6,318 nt of DNA, taken from NCBI GenBank assembly GCA_028708585.1, contig JAQVYO010000044.1:1-6318 (forward strand), read 5' to 3'. The stretch is from Oscillospiraceae bacterium. GTDB lineage: Bacteria > Bacillota > Clostridia > Oscillospirales > Oscillospiraceae. Position numbers and translations under genes: made by a program. The notes below the pieces were generated by a model. That model searched no databases. It had not been told where the DNA came from and saw nothing but the letters and a program-made list of their open reading frames with translations. Positions within the stretch are counted from its first letter, which is position 1. Each line of letters begins with the position of its first letter. Below are positions 1 through 6,085 of this stretch, one piece after another.

Positions 1-480
1 CCGGGGGATCTGCTGACCCTTTTGAGCGGCTTCTTTTTTGCGGCTCATATGGTGGCGGTAGCAAAATTTTCTAGAGGACGGGATATCTTTCTTCTGACTA
101 TTTTACAATTTTTATATGCGGGGATTTTGTCACTTCTTTGCGGGCTGCTATGGAATCGTTTTCCGGTTCATTTGGAAATGCCGACGGTTTGGGGAATTGT
201 GTATCTCAGCGTCTGTGCAACGGCGGCGGCTTTGCTGTTTCAGAACATAGGACAAAAATATACGGAACCCGCCGCGGCGTCAGTGCTCCTATCACTGGAA
301 TCGGTGTTCGGCGTTTTATGCTCCATGCTGTTTTATGGCGAACGGCCCACTTTACGGATGCTCTGCGGTTTTGCTTTGATTTTTTGCGCCGTGATCTGCT
401 CCGAAACGAAATTTTCCTTTCTGAAAAGACCGGTAAACGCACTCTGCCATCCGGGAAAACATCTATGTTCCAAGGAATGA
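1..480 (+). CDS. EamA/DMT-family transporter, C-terminal part (5' end outside window)
   Basis: The reading frame is open from the first base and stops at TGA 478-480, giving 159 residues of a protein whose start lies upstream. It is an integral membrane protein with about five hydrophobic segments (roughly residues 3-21, 29-50, 61-81, 90-112 and 116-134 of the visible part), ending in a short basic, cytoplasmic-looking tail. The stretch around residues 87-114 (YTEPAAASVLLSLESVFGVL, then a segment ending in YGE) is the typical end of the second EamA repeat in drug/metabolite transporters, which usually have ten helices in two repeats. The visible part is therefore the second repeat. The family exports or exchanges small metabolites or drugs; the substrate cannot be told from sequence. 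The gene converges on the minus-strand sporulation genes and is followed within 10 bases by a terminator. Family call is good; function is open. Confidence 0.87.
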   Translation, partial: PGDLLTLLSGFFFAAHMVAVAKFSRGRDIFLLTILQFLYAGILSLLCGLLWNRFPVHLEMPTVWGIVYLSVCATAAALLFQNIGQKYTEPAAASVLLSLESVFGVLCSMLFYGERPTLRMLCGFALIFCAVICSETKFSFLKRPVNALCHPGKHLCSKE

Positions 481-488
481 ATAAACCG

Positions 489-520
489 AAAAATCCGCGT
501 CCAACGAGGCGGATTTTTTT
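489..520. terminator. Rho-independent terminator, probably bidirectional
   Basis: A perfect 10-bp stem (AAAAATCCGC at 489-498 with GCGGATTTTT at 509-518) encloses a 10-base loop and runs into seven Ts (514-520). It starts nine bases after the transporter stop. On the minus strand the same stem is followed by five Ts, so it can also stop transcripts arriving from the sporulation genes. The 135 bases between it and the stop of the ylmC/ymxH-like gene (521-655) hold no gene or other terminator that I can support, so this is the likely shared end of both converging units. Confidence 0.85.
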
Positions 521-655
521 GCCCCGAGGCCGCGGATGTAAGATTGCGCCCCCGACGGGAAGGTGCATATCCTTGCGTTCTTCAAGAGAAAGCGGGAGGA
601 AACAGCGCCCATACGGAGATGGAGTGAATACCGCAAAATCAAGTGGGAAACGGGG

Positions 656-937
656 CTAAAACCAGGATTTGCGTTCCCTGGGCGGACGAACAGGCGGAGC
701 TGCATCCTGTTCCACCAGAATGATATCTTCACCAAAACGCTTAATGCATTCCCAAGGAAAAACGTGGTCTTCCCCCCGCCCGAATAAGCCGAAAAAGCGG
801 GGGCGTCCAGGGACGATGAGCGCACAGGCTTTTCCGTTTACCAAATCCAATTCCACGTCTCCTGTGAAGCCGAAGCGGACGCCGTTTTCGATATTGACGA
901 TTTCTTTGTACCGCAATTCCGAAAGTCTGCAACGCAT
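656..937 (-). CDS. YlmC/YmxH-family sporulation protein (PRC-barrel-like)
   Basis: A 93-residue soluble protein. The opening MRCRLSELRYKEIVNI, the middle GDVELDLVNGKACALIVPG, the motif FFGLFGRGED (residues 48-57) and the end DIILV are characteristic of the YlmC/YmxH family, small PRC-barrel-like proteins found in endospore formers. Family members are usually about 80-85 residues; this one has an extra proline/arginine-rich tail (about residues 79-93). The biochemical role is not established. The start is set by GGGAGG at 946-951 with an 8-base spacer. It lies 69 bases downstream of sigG on the same strand, a common clostridial arrangement that suggests co-expression in the forespore. A possible sigma-G-like promoter sits in that gap. 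I cannot choose between the names ylmC and ymxH, so no symbol is given. Confidence 0.9.
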   Translation of the reverse strand: MRCRLSELRYKEIVNIENGVRFGFTGDVELDLVNGKACALIVPGRPRFFGLFGRGEDHVFPWECIKRFGEDIILVEQDAAPPVRPPRERKSWF

Positions 938-967
938 AGCCCGCGCCTCCCTTTTCTGTTTGTATCA

Positions 968-996
968 GTTTATGAGCGGGAGAGGTTGGACTATAC
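968..996 (-). promoter_or_regulatory. Possible sigma-G-type promoter for the ylmC/ymxH-like gene
   Basis: On the minus strand GTATA (996-992) and CATAAAC (974-968) are separated by 17 bases. GTATA fits the forespore -35 pattern (GHATR). CATAAAC matches five of seven positions of the sigma-G -10 pattern CATWHTA as I recall it. Transcription would begin near 960, just ahead of the ribosome binding site at 951-946. The -10 match is imperfect and a short gap gives chance matches, so this is tentative. Confidence 0.25.
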
Positions 997-1006
997 CGGC
1001 TATCAT

Positions 1007-1777
1007 TTATAGATTTTTTTTGATCTGGCTGATAGCGCTTTTTTCCAGGCGGGAGACCTGAGCCTGGGAAATGCCCACTTCGGCGGAGACCTCGATCTGA
1101 GTTTTTCCTTCAAAAAAACGAAGCGATAGAATATGGCGTTCCCGCTCGCTGAGGCGGGAGATGGCTTCTTTCAGGGAAATATGTTCCATCCAGCTTTCAT
1201 CGGTGTTTTTGTTGTCCCGTACCTGATCCATCACATAGAGCGCGTCGCCTCCGTCGGAATAGACCGGCTCGTAAAGGGAGATGGGATCCATAATGGCATC
1301 CAGCGCAAAAACCACGTCTTCCCGCCGGAGATCCAGCTCTTTGGCGATTTCCTCAATGGTTGGCTCCTTTTGGTTTCGATTGATGAGCCGCTCTTTGGCC
1401 TGGAGGACCTTATAAGCGGTGTCCCGCATGGAACGGCTGACCCGCACCGCGCTGTTGTCCCGCAAATACCGGCGGATTTCTCCAATAATCATGGGTACGC
1501 CATACGTTGAGAACAGGACGTTGAGGCTGATATCGAAATTATCGATGGCTTTAATCAGGCCAATGCAGCCCACTTGGAATAAATCGTCTACATTTTCGCC
1601 CCGGTTGGTGAATTTCTGGATGACGGAGAGCACCAGCCGTAAATTGCCTGATATCAGGTCTTCTCTTGCTTTCCTGTCTCCGGCTTTGCATCGCCGCAGC
1701 AATTCTACGGTTTCTTCATTTTTGAGTACCTTCAGCTTTGCCGTGTTGACCCCGCAGATTTCAACTTTTCCCTGCAT
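1007..1777 (-). CDS. sigG: RNA polymerase sporulation sigma factor SigG
   Basis: A 256-residue sigma-70-family factor that directs late forespore transcription after engulfment. The N-terminus KVEICGVNTAKLKVLKNEE is the SigG signature and separates it from SigF and SigE. Region 2 spans about residues 45-107 (NLRLVLSVIQ, DDLFQVGCIGL, then the FSTYG..MIIGEIRRYLRD block). Region 3 covers about 110-185 (VRVSRSMRD, EPTIEEIAKEL, FALDAI.DP). Region 4 has the -35-binding helix-turn-helix at about 225-249 (KTQIEVSAEVGISQAQVSRL). Length is normal. One small oddity is FSTYG where FSTYA is usual. The ATG at 1777 is chosen because GGGAGGT lies 8 bases upstream; a more upstream in-frame start at 1810 would put coding sequence over that site. 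The gene is preceded by a sigma-F-like promoter and an RBS-masking hairpin. The spoIIGA-sigE genes often found upstream are absent; ygiQ is there instead. Confidence 0.97.
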   Translation of the reverse strand: MQGKVEICGVNTAKLKVLKNEETVELLRRCKAGDRKAREDLISGNLRLVLSVIQKFTNRGENVDDLFQVGCIGLIKAIDNFDISLNVLFSTYGVPMIIGEIRRYLRDNSAVRVSRSMRDTAYKVLQAKERLINRNQKEPTIEEIAKELDLRREDVVFALDAIMDPISLYEPVYSDGGDALYVMDQVRDNKNTDESWMEHISLKEAISRLSERERHILSLRFFEGKTQIEVSAEVGISQAQVSRLEKSAISQIKKNL

Positions 1778-1779
1778 GA

Positions 1780-1836
1780 GAAACGACCTCCCGAAGCAAT
1801 GACTTACCAACAGTATTGCCTTTGGGAGGCCGTTTC
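1780..1836 (-). promoter_or_regulatory. Long inverted repeat: RBS-masking leader hairpin of sigG read-through RNA
   Basis: On the minus strand the upstream arm (1836-1815, beginning GAAACGGCCTCCC) pairs with the downstream arm (1800-1780, ending GGGAGGTCGTTTC). Counting by hand there are 13 consecutive pairs including one G-U, one A/C mismatch, three pairs, a single bulged G and four more pairs, around a 14-base centre that can add three pairs (ACT/AGT). The sigG ribosome binding site is wholly inside the stem. No T-run follows the stem, so it is not an ordinary terminator. The arms are separated by the presumed sigma-F transcription start, so only RNA read through from ygiQ would contain both. 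Inferred role: block translation of sigG from read-through transcripts. Confidence 0.8.
1786..1792 (-). promoter_or_regulatory. sigG ribosome binding site, sequestered in a hairpin
   Basis: GGGAGGT on the minus strand, 8 bases before the ATG at 1777, is a near-ideal Shine-Dalgarno sequence and fixes the start of sigG. It lies entirely within the downstream arm of the 1780-1836 inverted repeat and would be paired with the GCCTCCC in the upstream arm (one G-U pair) when both arms are transcribed. Confidence 0.9.
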
Positions 1837-1840
1837 ATGC
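1811..1840 (-). promoter_or_regulatory. Sigma-F-type promoter of sigG
   Basis: On the minus strand GCATG (1840-1836) is followed after 15 bases by GGCAATACTG (1820-1811). The second element matches every fixed position of the sigma-F -10 pattern GGnnAnAHTR as I recall it; the first fits the forespore -35 pattern GYATA except for the last base. Spacing is right for this class. The expected start falls around 1806-1803, giving a leader of under 30 bases with an exposed ribosome binding site. Placement directly ahead of sigG, a known sigma-F target in Bacillus, strengthens the call. Confidence 0.68.
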
Positions 1841-1854
1841 GGCGGTATCCGGGA

Positions 1855-3822
1855 TTATTTTCTTTTTTGGGAAGAAATTTTGGCATCTCCGGCGGTCCGG
1901 CGACCGTTGGAGGCACCAAAATCCGAACCGTGGGGAAAGCTACTTTTTTTCCCATTTGGTCGATTGTTTCGACCTTTTTTCTCTGGCTTTTCCCGCTGCT
2001 TTGACTTTCGCTTTTGGGGCGCTTCCGGGCGGATCAAGCAGTGTTTGCCATAACCGATCAGATCGGCGCGTCCGGTAAGATGCAGGGCTTCCAAAACCAA
2101 ACGGCGGTTTTGCGGAAGCCACCATTGGAGGAGAGACCGCTGCATGGCTTTCTCTTTGGGAGATTTCGGCACATAAACTTTTTCCATGGTGCGCGGGTCG
2201 ATGCCGGTATAATACATGCAAGTGGACAATGTGCCAGGCGTTGGATAAAAATCCTGCACCTGCTGAGGATGGTATCCGTTTTTCTTTAAATATTCCGCCA
2301 GGGTCACCGCGTCGGAAAGGGCGCAGCCCGGATGGGAAGACATGAGATAGGGAACCAGATACTGATCCTTGTGATAGCGGGCGTTGAGCTTCCGGTATTT
2401 TCTGGCGAAAGCTTCGTAGACCGCGTGATGGGGTTTTCCCATATAATCCAGCACATGGTCGACGCAATGCTCTGGCGCTACTTTCAGCTGGCCGCTGACA
2501 TGGTGACGCACCAACTCGGCGAAAAACGATCCGTTTTTGTCGCAGAGCATATAATCAAAACGGATGCCGGAGCGAATAAAAACTTTTTTTACTCCGGGGA
2601 TTTGGCGGAGGCGGCGCAGCAAAGCAAGATAATCCCCATGATCTGCGTCCAGATTGGGGCAGGGAGTGGGAGCGAGGCAGGCCCGGTCTTTGCAAAGCCC
2701 CGTTTTCCACTGCTTTTGACAGGAAGGATGCCGGAAATTTGCGGTTGGCCCACCCACGTCGTGTATATATCCTTTGAATTCTGGATGCCGGAGGAACTCC
2801 TGGGCTTCCCGAATCACGGAGTCCTGACTGCGGACGGTGACCATCCTGCCCTGGTGAAACGCAAGGGAGCAGAAGTTGCACGCGCCAAAACAGCCACGAT
2901 TATGGGCAATGGAAAAGCGCACCTCGTTGATGGCGGGCACTCCGCCCATGGCGTCGTACATAGGATGCGCTTCCCGCACATATGGCAATTGAGCCACGAA
3001 ATCCAGTTCTGCCGTTTGCAGCGGCGGAGCAGGCGGATTGACAATTAAAACGGCGTTTCCGTGTTTCTGCACAACAGCGCGACCGCGGATTGGGTCGTGT
3101 TCTTCATATTGCATGCGGTTTGCGGCGGCATAGTCCCGTTTATGTTCCGAAACTTGTTCAAAAGAAGGGCATTCCACAGCGGGGAACGGGCAGTTTTCCC
3201 CGCTTTTTGCAGCATAGCAGGTGCCTTTGATATCCGTTAGCTGGGAAACAGGCTCACGGCCGGCAAGGCGGCGGGCAATTTCCCGGCTGGCATACTCTCC
3301 CATGCCATAAACCAGAAGATCCGCCTGCGCGTCAAACAAAATGCTCCGGCGGACTTTGTCCTCCCAGTAGTCGTAATGGGCGAACCGGCGCAAAGACGCC
3401 TCCAGCCCGCCGATCACAACCGGCAGGCCGGGGAACGCTTCCCTGGCGCGGTTTGCATAGACGATTGCGGCCCGGTCCGGCCGAAGGCCGGCCTTGCATC
3501 CCGGGCTGTAAGGATCAGTGTTCCTGCGTTTTTTCGCGGCGGTGTAATGCGCCACCATGGAATCTAAGTTGCCGCTGGAGAGCATCACACCCAGGCGAGG
3601 CCGGCCCATGGCGAGAAAATCCCGGGTGCTTTTCCAGTCCGGCTGAGCTAAAATGGCCACCCGAAACCCTTCCGCTTCCAGCACCCTGGAGATGACTGCC
3701 GTGCCAAAGGAAGGATGATCCACATAGGCATCTCCGGTGATGAGCAGAAAAACGTACCAGTACCAACCAAGCGCTTCCATATCTGCTTTTGAGACGGGCA
3801 GAAACCGTGTGTTACTGTTCAT
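1855..3822 (-). CDS. ygiQ: YgiQ-family radical SAM protein
   Basis: A 655-residue protein of the YgiQ family, iron-sulfur radical S-adenosylmethionine enzymes whose reaction is unknown. The N-terminal domain has the family block GDAYVDHPSFGTAVISRVLE (30-49), PVVIGGLEASLRR (134-146) and YWEDKVRRS (152-160). The radical SAM core begins near 300 with the cluster motif CFGACNFC (Cys311, Cys315, Cys318; CX3CX2C), followed by HDVGGPTANF (354-363), LKVAPEHC (446-453) and DFYPTPGTLSTCMYYTG (524-540). Four further cysteines (368, 377, 382, 388) recur in the family as I recall and may bind a second metal cluster. The last 54 or so residues are Lys/Arg-rich and probably disordered. Start: ATG at 3822 behind AGAAGGG, with FLPVSKADM matching the usual family N-terminus. 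It lies 23 bases after the phosphatase-acetyltransferase gene, so they are probably co-transcribed, and no terminator separates it from sigG. Confidence 0.94.
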   Translation of the reverse strand: MNSNTRFLPVSKADMEALGWYWYVFLLITGDAYVDHPSFGTAVISRVLEAEGFRVAILAQPDWKSTRDFLAMGRPRLGVMLSSGNLDSMVAHYTAAKKRRNTDPYSPGCKAGLRPDRAAIVYANRAREAFPGLPVVIGGLEASLRRFAHYDYWEDKVRRSILFDAQADLLVYGMGEYASREIARRLAGREPVSQLTDIKGTCYAAKSGENCPFPAVECPSFEQVSEHKRDYAAANRMQYEEHDPIRGRAVVQKHGNAVLIVNPPAPPLQTAELDFVAQLPYVREAHPMYDAMGGVPAINEVRFSIAHNRGCFGACNFCSLAFHQGRMVTVRSQDSVIREAQEFLRHPEFKGYIHDVGGPTANFRHPSCQKQWKTGLCKDRACLAPTPCPNLDADHGDYLALLRRLRQIPGVKKVFIRSGIRFDYMLCDKNGSFFAELVRHHVSGQLKVAPEHCVDHVLDYMGKPHHAVYEAFARKYRKLNARYHKDQYLVPYLMSSHPGCALSDAVTLAEYLKKNGYHPQQVQDFYPTPGTLSTCMYYTGIDPRTMEKVYVPKSPKEKAMQRSLLQWWLPQNRRLVLEALHLTGRADLIGYGKHCLIRPEAPQKRKSKQREKPEKKGRNNRPNGKKSSFPHGSDFGASNGRRTAGDAKISSQKRK

Positions 3823-3845
3823 AAAAGCCCTTCTGTTTTATGGGC

Positions 3846-4991
3846 TTAAAACCCAATGTATTTTTCCATCAGCAGGAGAGGGGAGGCAACGCCCGGTTCG
3901 ACGCCGATTTGATAAAAACCATACCGGTCATAAAAACGCTGGGCGATCATGTTGACGGTAGAAACCCGAAGACGCAGATAGGAGCGGCCGAAATGCCGGC
4001 ATTCGCTGATCGCCTGCCCCAGAATCTGTACGCCTAAATTTTGTCCACGGTATTCAGGCATCATGTAATAGAGGGAAATCCAGACCGCGTCCTGCTTTTG
4101 GCCCTCCCAGAAATCTGTTTGCAAAATGCCCACCTGCCGGTCTTCCAGCATGACTGCCGTTACGGCGGACGGGTAAATATGGGAGAGAACACGGGCTTCC
4201 TGCAAAAAACCTTCTCCACTATAACCGTTTAAACTCCCGTGAATGGTTTCCCAGGCTTCTTTTCGTGAGTCCAAATAGACGTCTCCCAGCCTGCTTAAAT
4301 CCATGGGCTGAAACCAGAGACAGAGATCATCTTCCGGATGGCTTTTTCGCCACCATTTTTGCCTGGCTAAGGTGCTGATTGCCGGGGACAAATGGGAGTT
4401 GTCGTTTTTGTAAATGATCCGAACTTTGTTCCCTTCCAGTTCCAGAAGGGTAACCCCGGTGTTGTCACTGTGCGGAATGGTGGTCATATCCGCCAAGGGA
4501 AGCTCCATAGCCGTGGCGAGGAAGGTGCGGAGGACGGAACCATGGGTAAAGATGGCCACTGTCTGCCCGTCGTGGCGGGCGGCAATCTCAAAGACTGCTT
4601 CGGTGAACCGTTTGGCCGCATGTTCATACCGTTCGCAGCCAGGTACATTCCACTCCAGGGGATGCCGGCTGAAGTTGATGGATTGCTCGGGATAGGTGCG
4701 GGCGATTTCCCCCCATGGCTTATCTTCCCAGATGCCCATACCAACTTCCCTCAGACGCGGGTCGGTGATTACAGAAAGCCCGCGGTGGCCCAGCGCGGCC
4801 TTGGCGGTTAAATGGGCGCGGTATAAATCGCTGGAATAAGCCGCGTCGATTTTTTCGTGCTCAAAGCGGCTTTGCAGGGCTTCAAGCTGTTTTCGGCCGT
4901 TTTCAGTAACGGTACTGTTGTAGTGTCCGTGAATACGGCGGAACAAATTGCCCTCCGCTTCCGCATGCCGGACAATAAACACTCTTGTCAT
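3846..4991 (-). CDS. Two-domain protein: histidine phosphatase fused to GNAT acetyltransferase
   Basis: One uninterrupted 381-residue reading frame joins two enzymes. Residues 1 to about 200 are a histidine phosphatase (phosphoglycerate mutase-like) domain: FIVRHAEAEGN with Arg8 and the phosphate-accepting His9, SSDLYRAHLTA with Arg58, LREVGMGIWED with acidic Glu82, and FTHGSVLRT with His150, so the catalytic set looks complete. The RHA in place of the common RHG is tolerated in the family. Residues from about 225 to 381 are a GNAT N-acetyltransferase domain: hydrophobic strands around 277-311, an acetyl-CoA loop MMPEYRGQNLGVQILGQAI (310-328), then LRLRVSTVNMIAQRFYDRYGF (339-359), the usual ending of the fold. 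No signal peptide or membrane segment, so it is cytoplasmic. Substrates of both halves are unknown. The start at 4991 follows a purine-rich tract with AAGGA about 13 bases upstream, a rather long spacing. It is the first gene after the pyrD terminator and probably heads the unit with ygiQ. Confidence 0.9.
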   Translation of the reverse strand: MTRVFIVRHAEAEGNLFRRIHGHYNSTVTENGRKQLEALQSRFEHEKIDAAYSSDLYRAHLTAKAALGHRGLSVITDPRLREVGMGIWEDKPWGEIARTYPEQSINFSRHPLEWNVPGCERYEHAAKRFTEAVFEIAARHDGQTVAIFTHGSVLRTFLATAMELPLADMTTIPHSDNTGVTLLELEGNKVRIIYKNDNSHLSPAISTLARQKWWRKSHPEDDLCLWFQPMDLSRLGDVYLDSRKEAWETIHGSLNGYSGEGFLQEARVLSHIYPSAVTAVMLEDRQVGILQTDFWEGQKQDAVWISLYYMMPEYRGQNLGVQILGQAISECRHFGRSYLRLRVSTVNMIAQRFYDRYGFYQIGVEPGVASPLLLMEKYIGF

Positions 4992-5022
4992 GGTACTTTC
5001 TCTTTCCTTATCAATAAAATCT

Positions 5023-5038
5023 GTGAATTAGAATTCAC
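5023..5038. promoter_or_regulatory. Palindrome resembling an ArgR/AhrC (ARG) box
   Basis: GTGAATTAGAATTCAC is a perfect inverted repeat with 7-base arms and a 2-base centre, 32 bases upstream of the phosphatase-acetyltransferase start. Its core TGAAT-TAGA-ATTCA fits the arginine-repressor box core TGAAT-WWWW-ATTCA except for one G in the spacer. Only one box is seen, while ArgR sites often come in pairs. It could equally be the operator of another dimeric regulator. The palindrome is directly visible; the regulator is inferred. Confidence 0.4.
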
Positions 5039-5044
5039 GATCAA

Positions 5045-5073
5045 AAAGGTTTTTTCTCTTATATAAAACCTTT
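5045..5073. repeat. AT-rich inverted repeat in the leader region
   Basis: AAAGGTTTT (5045-5053) and AAAACCTTT (5065-5073) form a perfect 9-bp stem around an 11-base loop. On the minus strand the stem ends in five Ts, so it could be a weak second terminator behind pyrD. The loop also contains a TATATAAG on that strand that could be a promoter -10 element, although I see no good -35 at the right distance. With only two G-C pairs the hairpin is weak, and its role is undecided. Confidence 0.35.
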
Positions 5074-5140
5074 GATGCTACCTGCGGGAACGATTCTTGG
5101 AATTCGTTTCGTGTGGATCAAGAGCTGTGAAAGAGGGCGC

Positions 5141-5163
5141 AAAAACCCGCTGGGGCCGGCGGG
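5141..5163 (-). terminator. Rho-independent terminator of the pyrKD unit
   Basis: Four bases after the pyrD stop, on the minus strand, CCCGC (5163-5159) pairs with GCGGG (5150-5146) across an 8-base loop and is followed by TTTTT (5145-5141). The stem is short but all G-C. It separates the pyrimidine genes from the downstream phosphatase-acetyltransferase gene, which therefore needs its own promoter in 4992-5140. Confidence 0.7.
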
Positions 5164-5167
5164 AGTG

Positions 5168-6085
5168 TCAGGGAATCCAGGGGAGAACGCCGCCTACCAG
5201 TTCGGAGACGCGGCGGATTCCGTTCTCTCTGAGATAGACATCCAGTTCGTCCCGCACCCGCAAGGGAGTATATGGATCCCGGAAGCTGCCGCTTCCTACC
5301 GCAACGGCGCTGGCGCCTGCCAAAAAGAATTCCACGGCGTCTGCCCCTTTGGTAATGCCGCCCATACCTAAAATGGGAAGGCGAGTCGCCTGCCGCACCT
5401 GCCACACCATACGGACAGCCACCGGAAGCACAGCGGGGCCGGACAGGCCGCCTGTATTGCAGCGCAGCATCGGGCGGCGGGTTTTGATATTGATGCGCAT
5501 GCCCAAAATGGTATTGATGAGAGAAACCGCGTCGGCGCCGGCGTCTTCCACTGCCTTTGCGATTGACGCAATGTCGGTGACGTTGGGGGACAGCTTAACC
5601 ATTACGGGAACCAAAGAGCGGCGTTTTGCTTCCGCGGTTACCGCCGCCGCCGATGCCGGACTTGTGCCGAAGGCCAGCCCGCCTTCTTTTACGTTGGGAC
5701 AGGAAATGTTGAGTTCCAAAAGATCCACTCTGGCCTCCGAGAGCTTTTCGCACAAAATTCCGTACTCTTCCACTGTACTGCCGGAGACGTTGGCGATCAC
5801 TTTGACGTCATGGCGGCGCAGCCAGGGAAGTTCCCGGGCAATGAACGCATCGACTCCGGGGTTTTGCAGGCCCACCGCGTTCAGCATGCCGGAAGGCGTT
5901 TCCGCAATGCGGGGGGGAGGGTTCCCATCCCGCTCCAAAAGCGTTAATCCTTTGACGCAAACGGCGCCCAGCTGGCTCAGATCGTAAAACTCCCCATATT
6001 CCCGGCCGAAGCCGAAAGTGCCGGAGGCGGCTACGACAGGGTTTTTCAAAGAAAGTCCGGCGAAATGGACCGATAAATCAGACAT
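5168..6085 (-). CDS. pyrD: Dihydroorotate dehydrogenase, class 1B catalytic subunit
   Basis: A 305-residue FMN enzyme that oxidises dihydroorotate to orotate in pyrimidine synthesis, passing electrons through PyrK to NAD+. It is a cytoplasmic TIM-barrel protein of normal length. Visible motifs: ASGTFGFGREY (20-30), VKGLTL with FMN-contacting Lys45, NAVGLQNPG (69-77), the active-site loop ELNISCPNVKEGG (124-136) with catalytic Cys129 (class 2 enzymes use Ser), VKLSPNVTDI (163-172), INTILGMRI (190-198), TGGLSGPA (211-218), and the phosphate-binding end LGMGGI (239-244) plus VGSG (263-266). The ATG at 6085 is chosen because the family N-terminus (LSVHFAGLSLKNPVVAASGT) starts there and GGAGGT lies 8 bases upstream. 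The frame stays open further upstream, but that stretch overlaps pyrK and has no family similarity. The start overlaps the pyrK end by 8 bases, indicating translational coupling and a PyrK-PyrD complex. Confidence 0.97.
   Translation of the reverse strand: MSDLSVHFAGLSLKNPVVAASGTFGFGREYGEFYDLSQLGAVCVKGLTLLERDGNPPPRIAETPSGMLNAVGLQNPGVDAFIARELPWLRRHDVKVIANVSGSTVEEYGILCEKLSEARVDLLELNISCPNVKEGGLAFGTSPASAAAVTAEAKRRSLVPVMVKLSPNVTDIASIAKAVEDAGADAVSLINTILGMRINIKTRRPMLRCNTGGLSGPAVLPVAVRMVWQVRQATRLPILGMGGITKGADAVEFFLAGASAVAVGSGSFRDPYTPLRVRDELDVYLRENGIRRVSELVGGVLPWIP

Noticed and set aside
138..659. A 173-codon plus-strand open frame
   Set aside because: It overlaps the EamA gene in another frame, runs through the terminator at 489-520 and gives a basic, low-sense translation.
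1778..1810. A longer sigG with a start at 1810
   Set aside because: It would translate through the ideal ribosome binding site and add residues not found before the conserved SigG N-terminus.
1780..1836. The sigG leader hairpin as a terminator of ygiQ
   Set aside because: The stem is strong, but no T-run follows it on either strand and the sigG start codon comes three bases later.
2332..3048. A 238-codon open frame on the plus strand
   Set aside because: It lies wholly antisense to the strongly supported ygiQ core, and its translation shows no recognisable domain. It is a by-product of codon bias.
5095..5120. GAATTC followed by GATCAA, echoing the sequence at 5031-5045
   Set aside because: The spacing between the two short words differs and the rest does not align, so a direct repeat is not supported.
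5072..5371. A 99-codon plus-strand open frame
   Set aside because: It crosses the terminator and runs antisense through the pyrD 3' end, with no ribosome binding site or recognisable domain.
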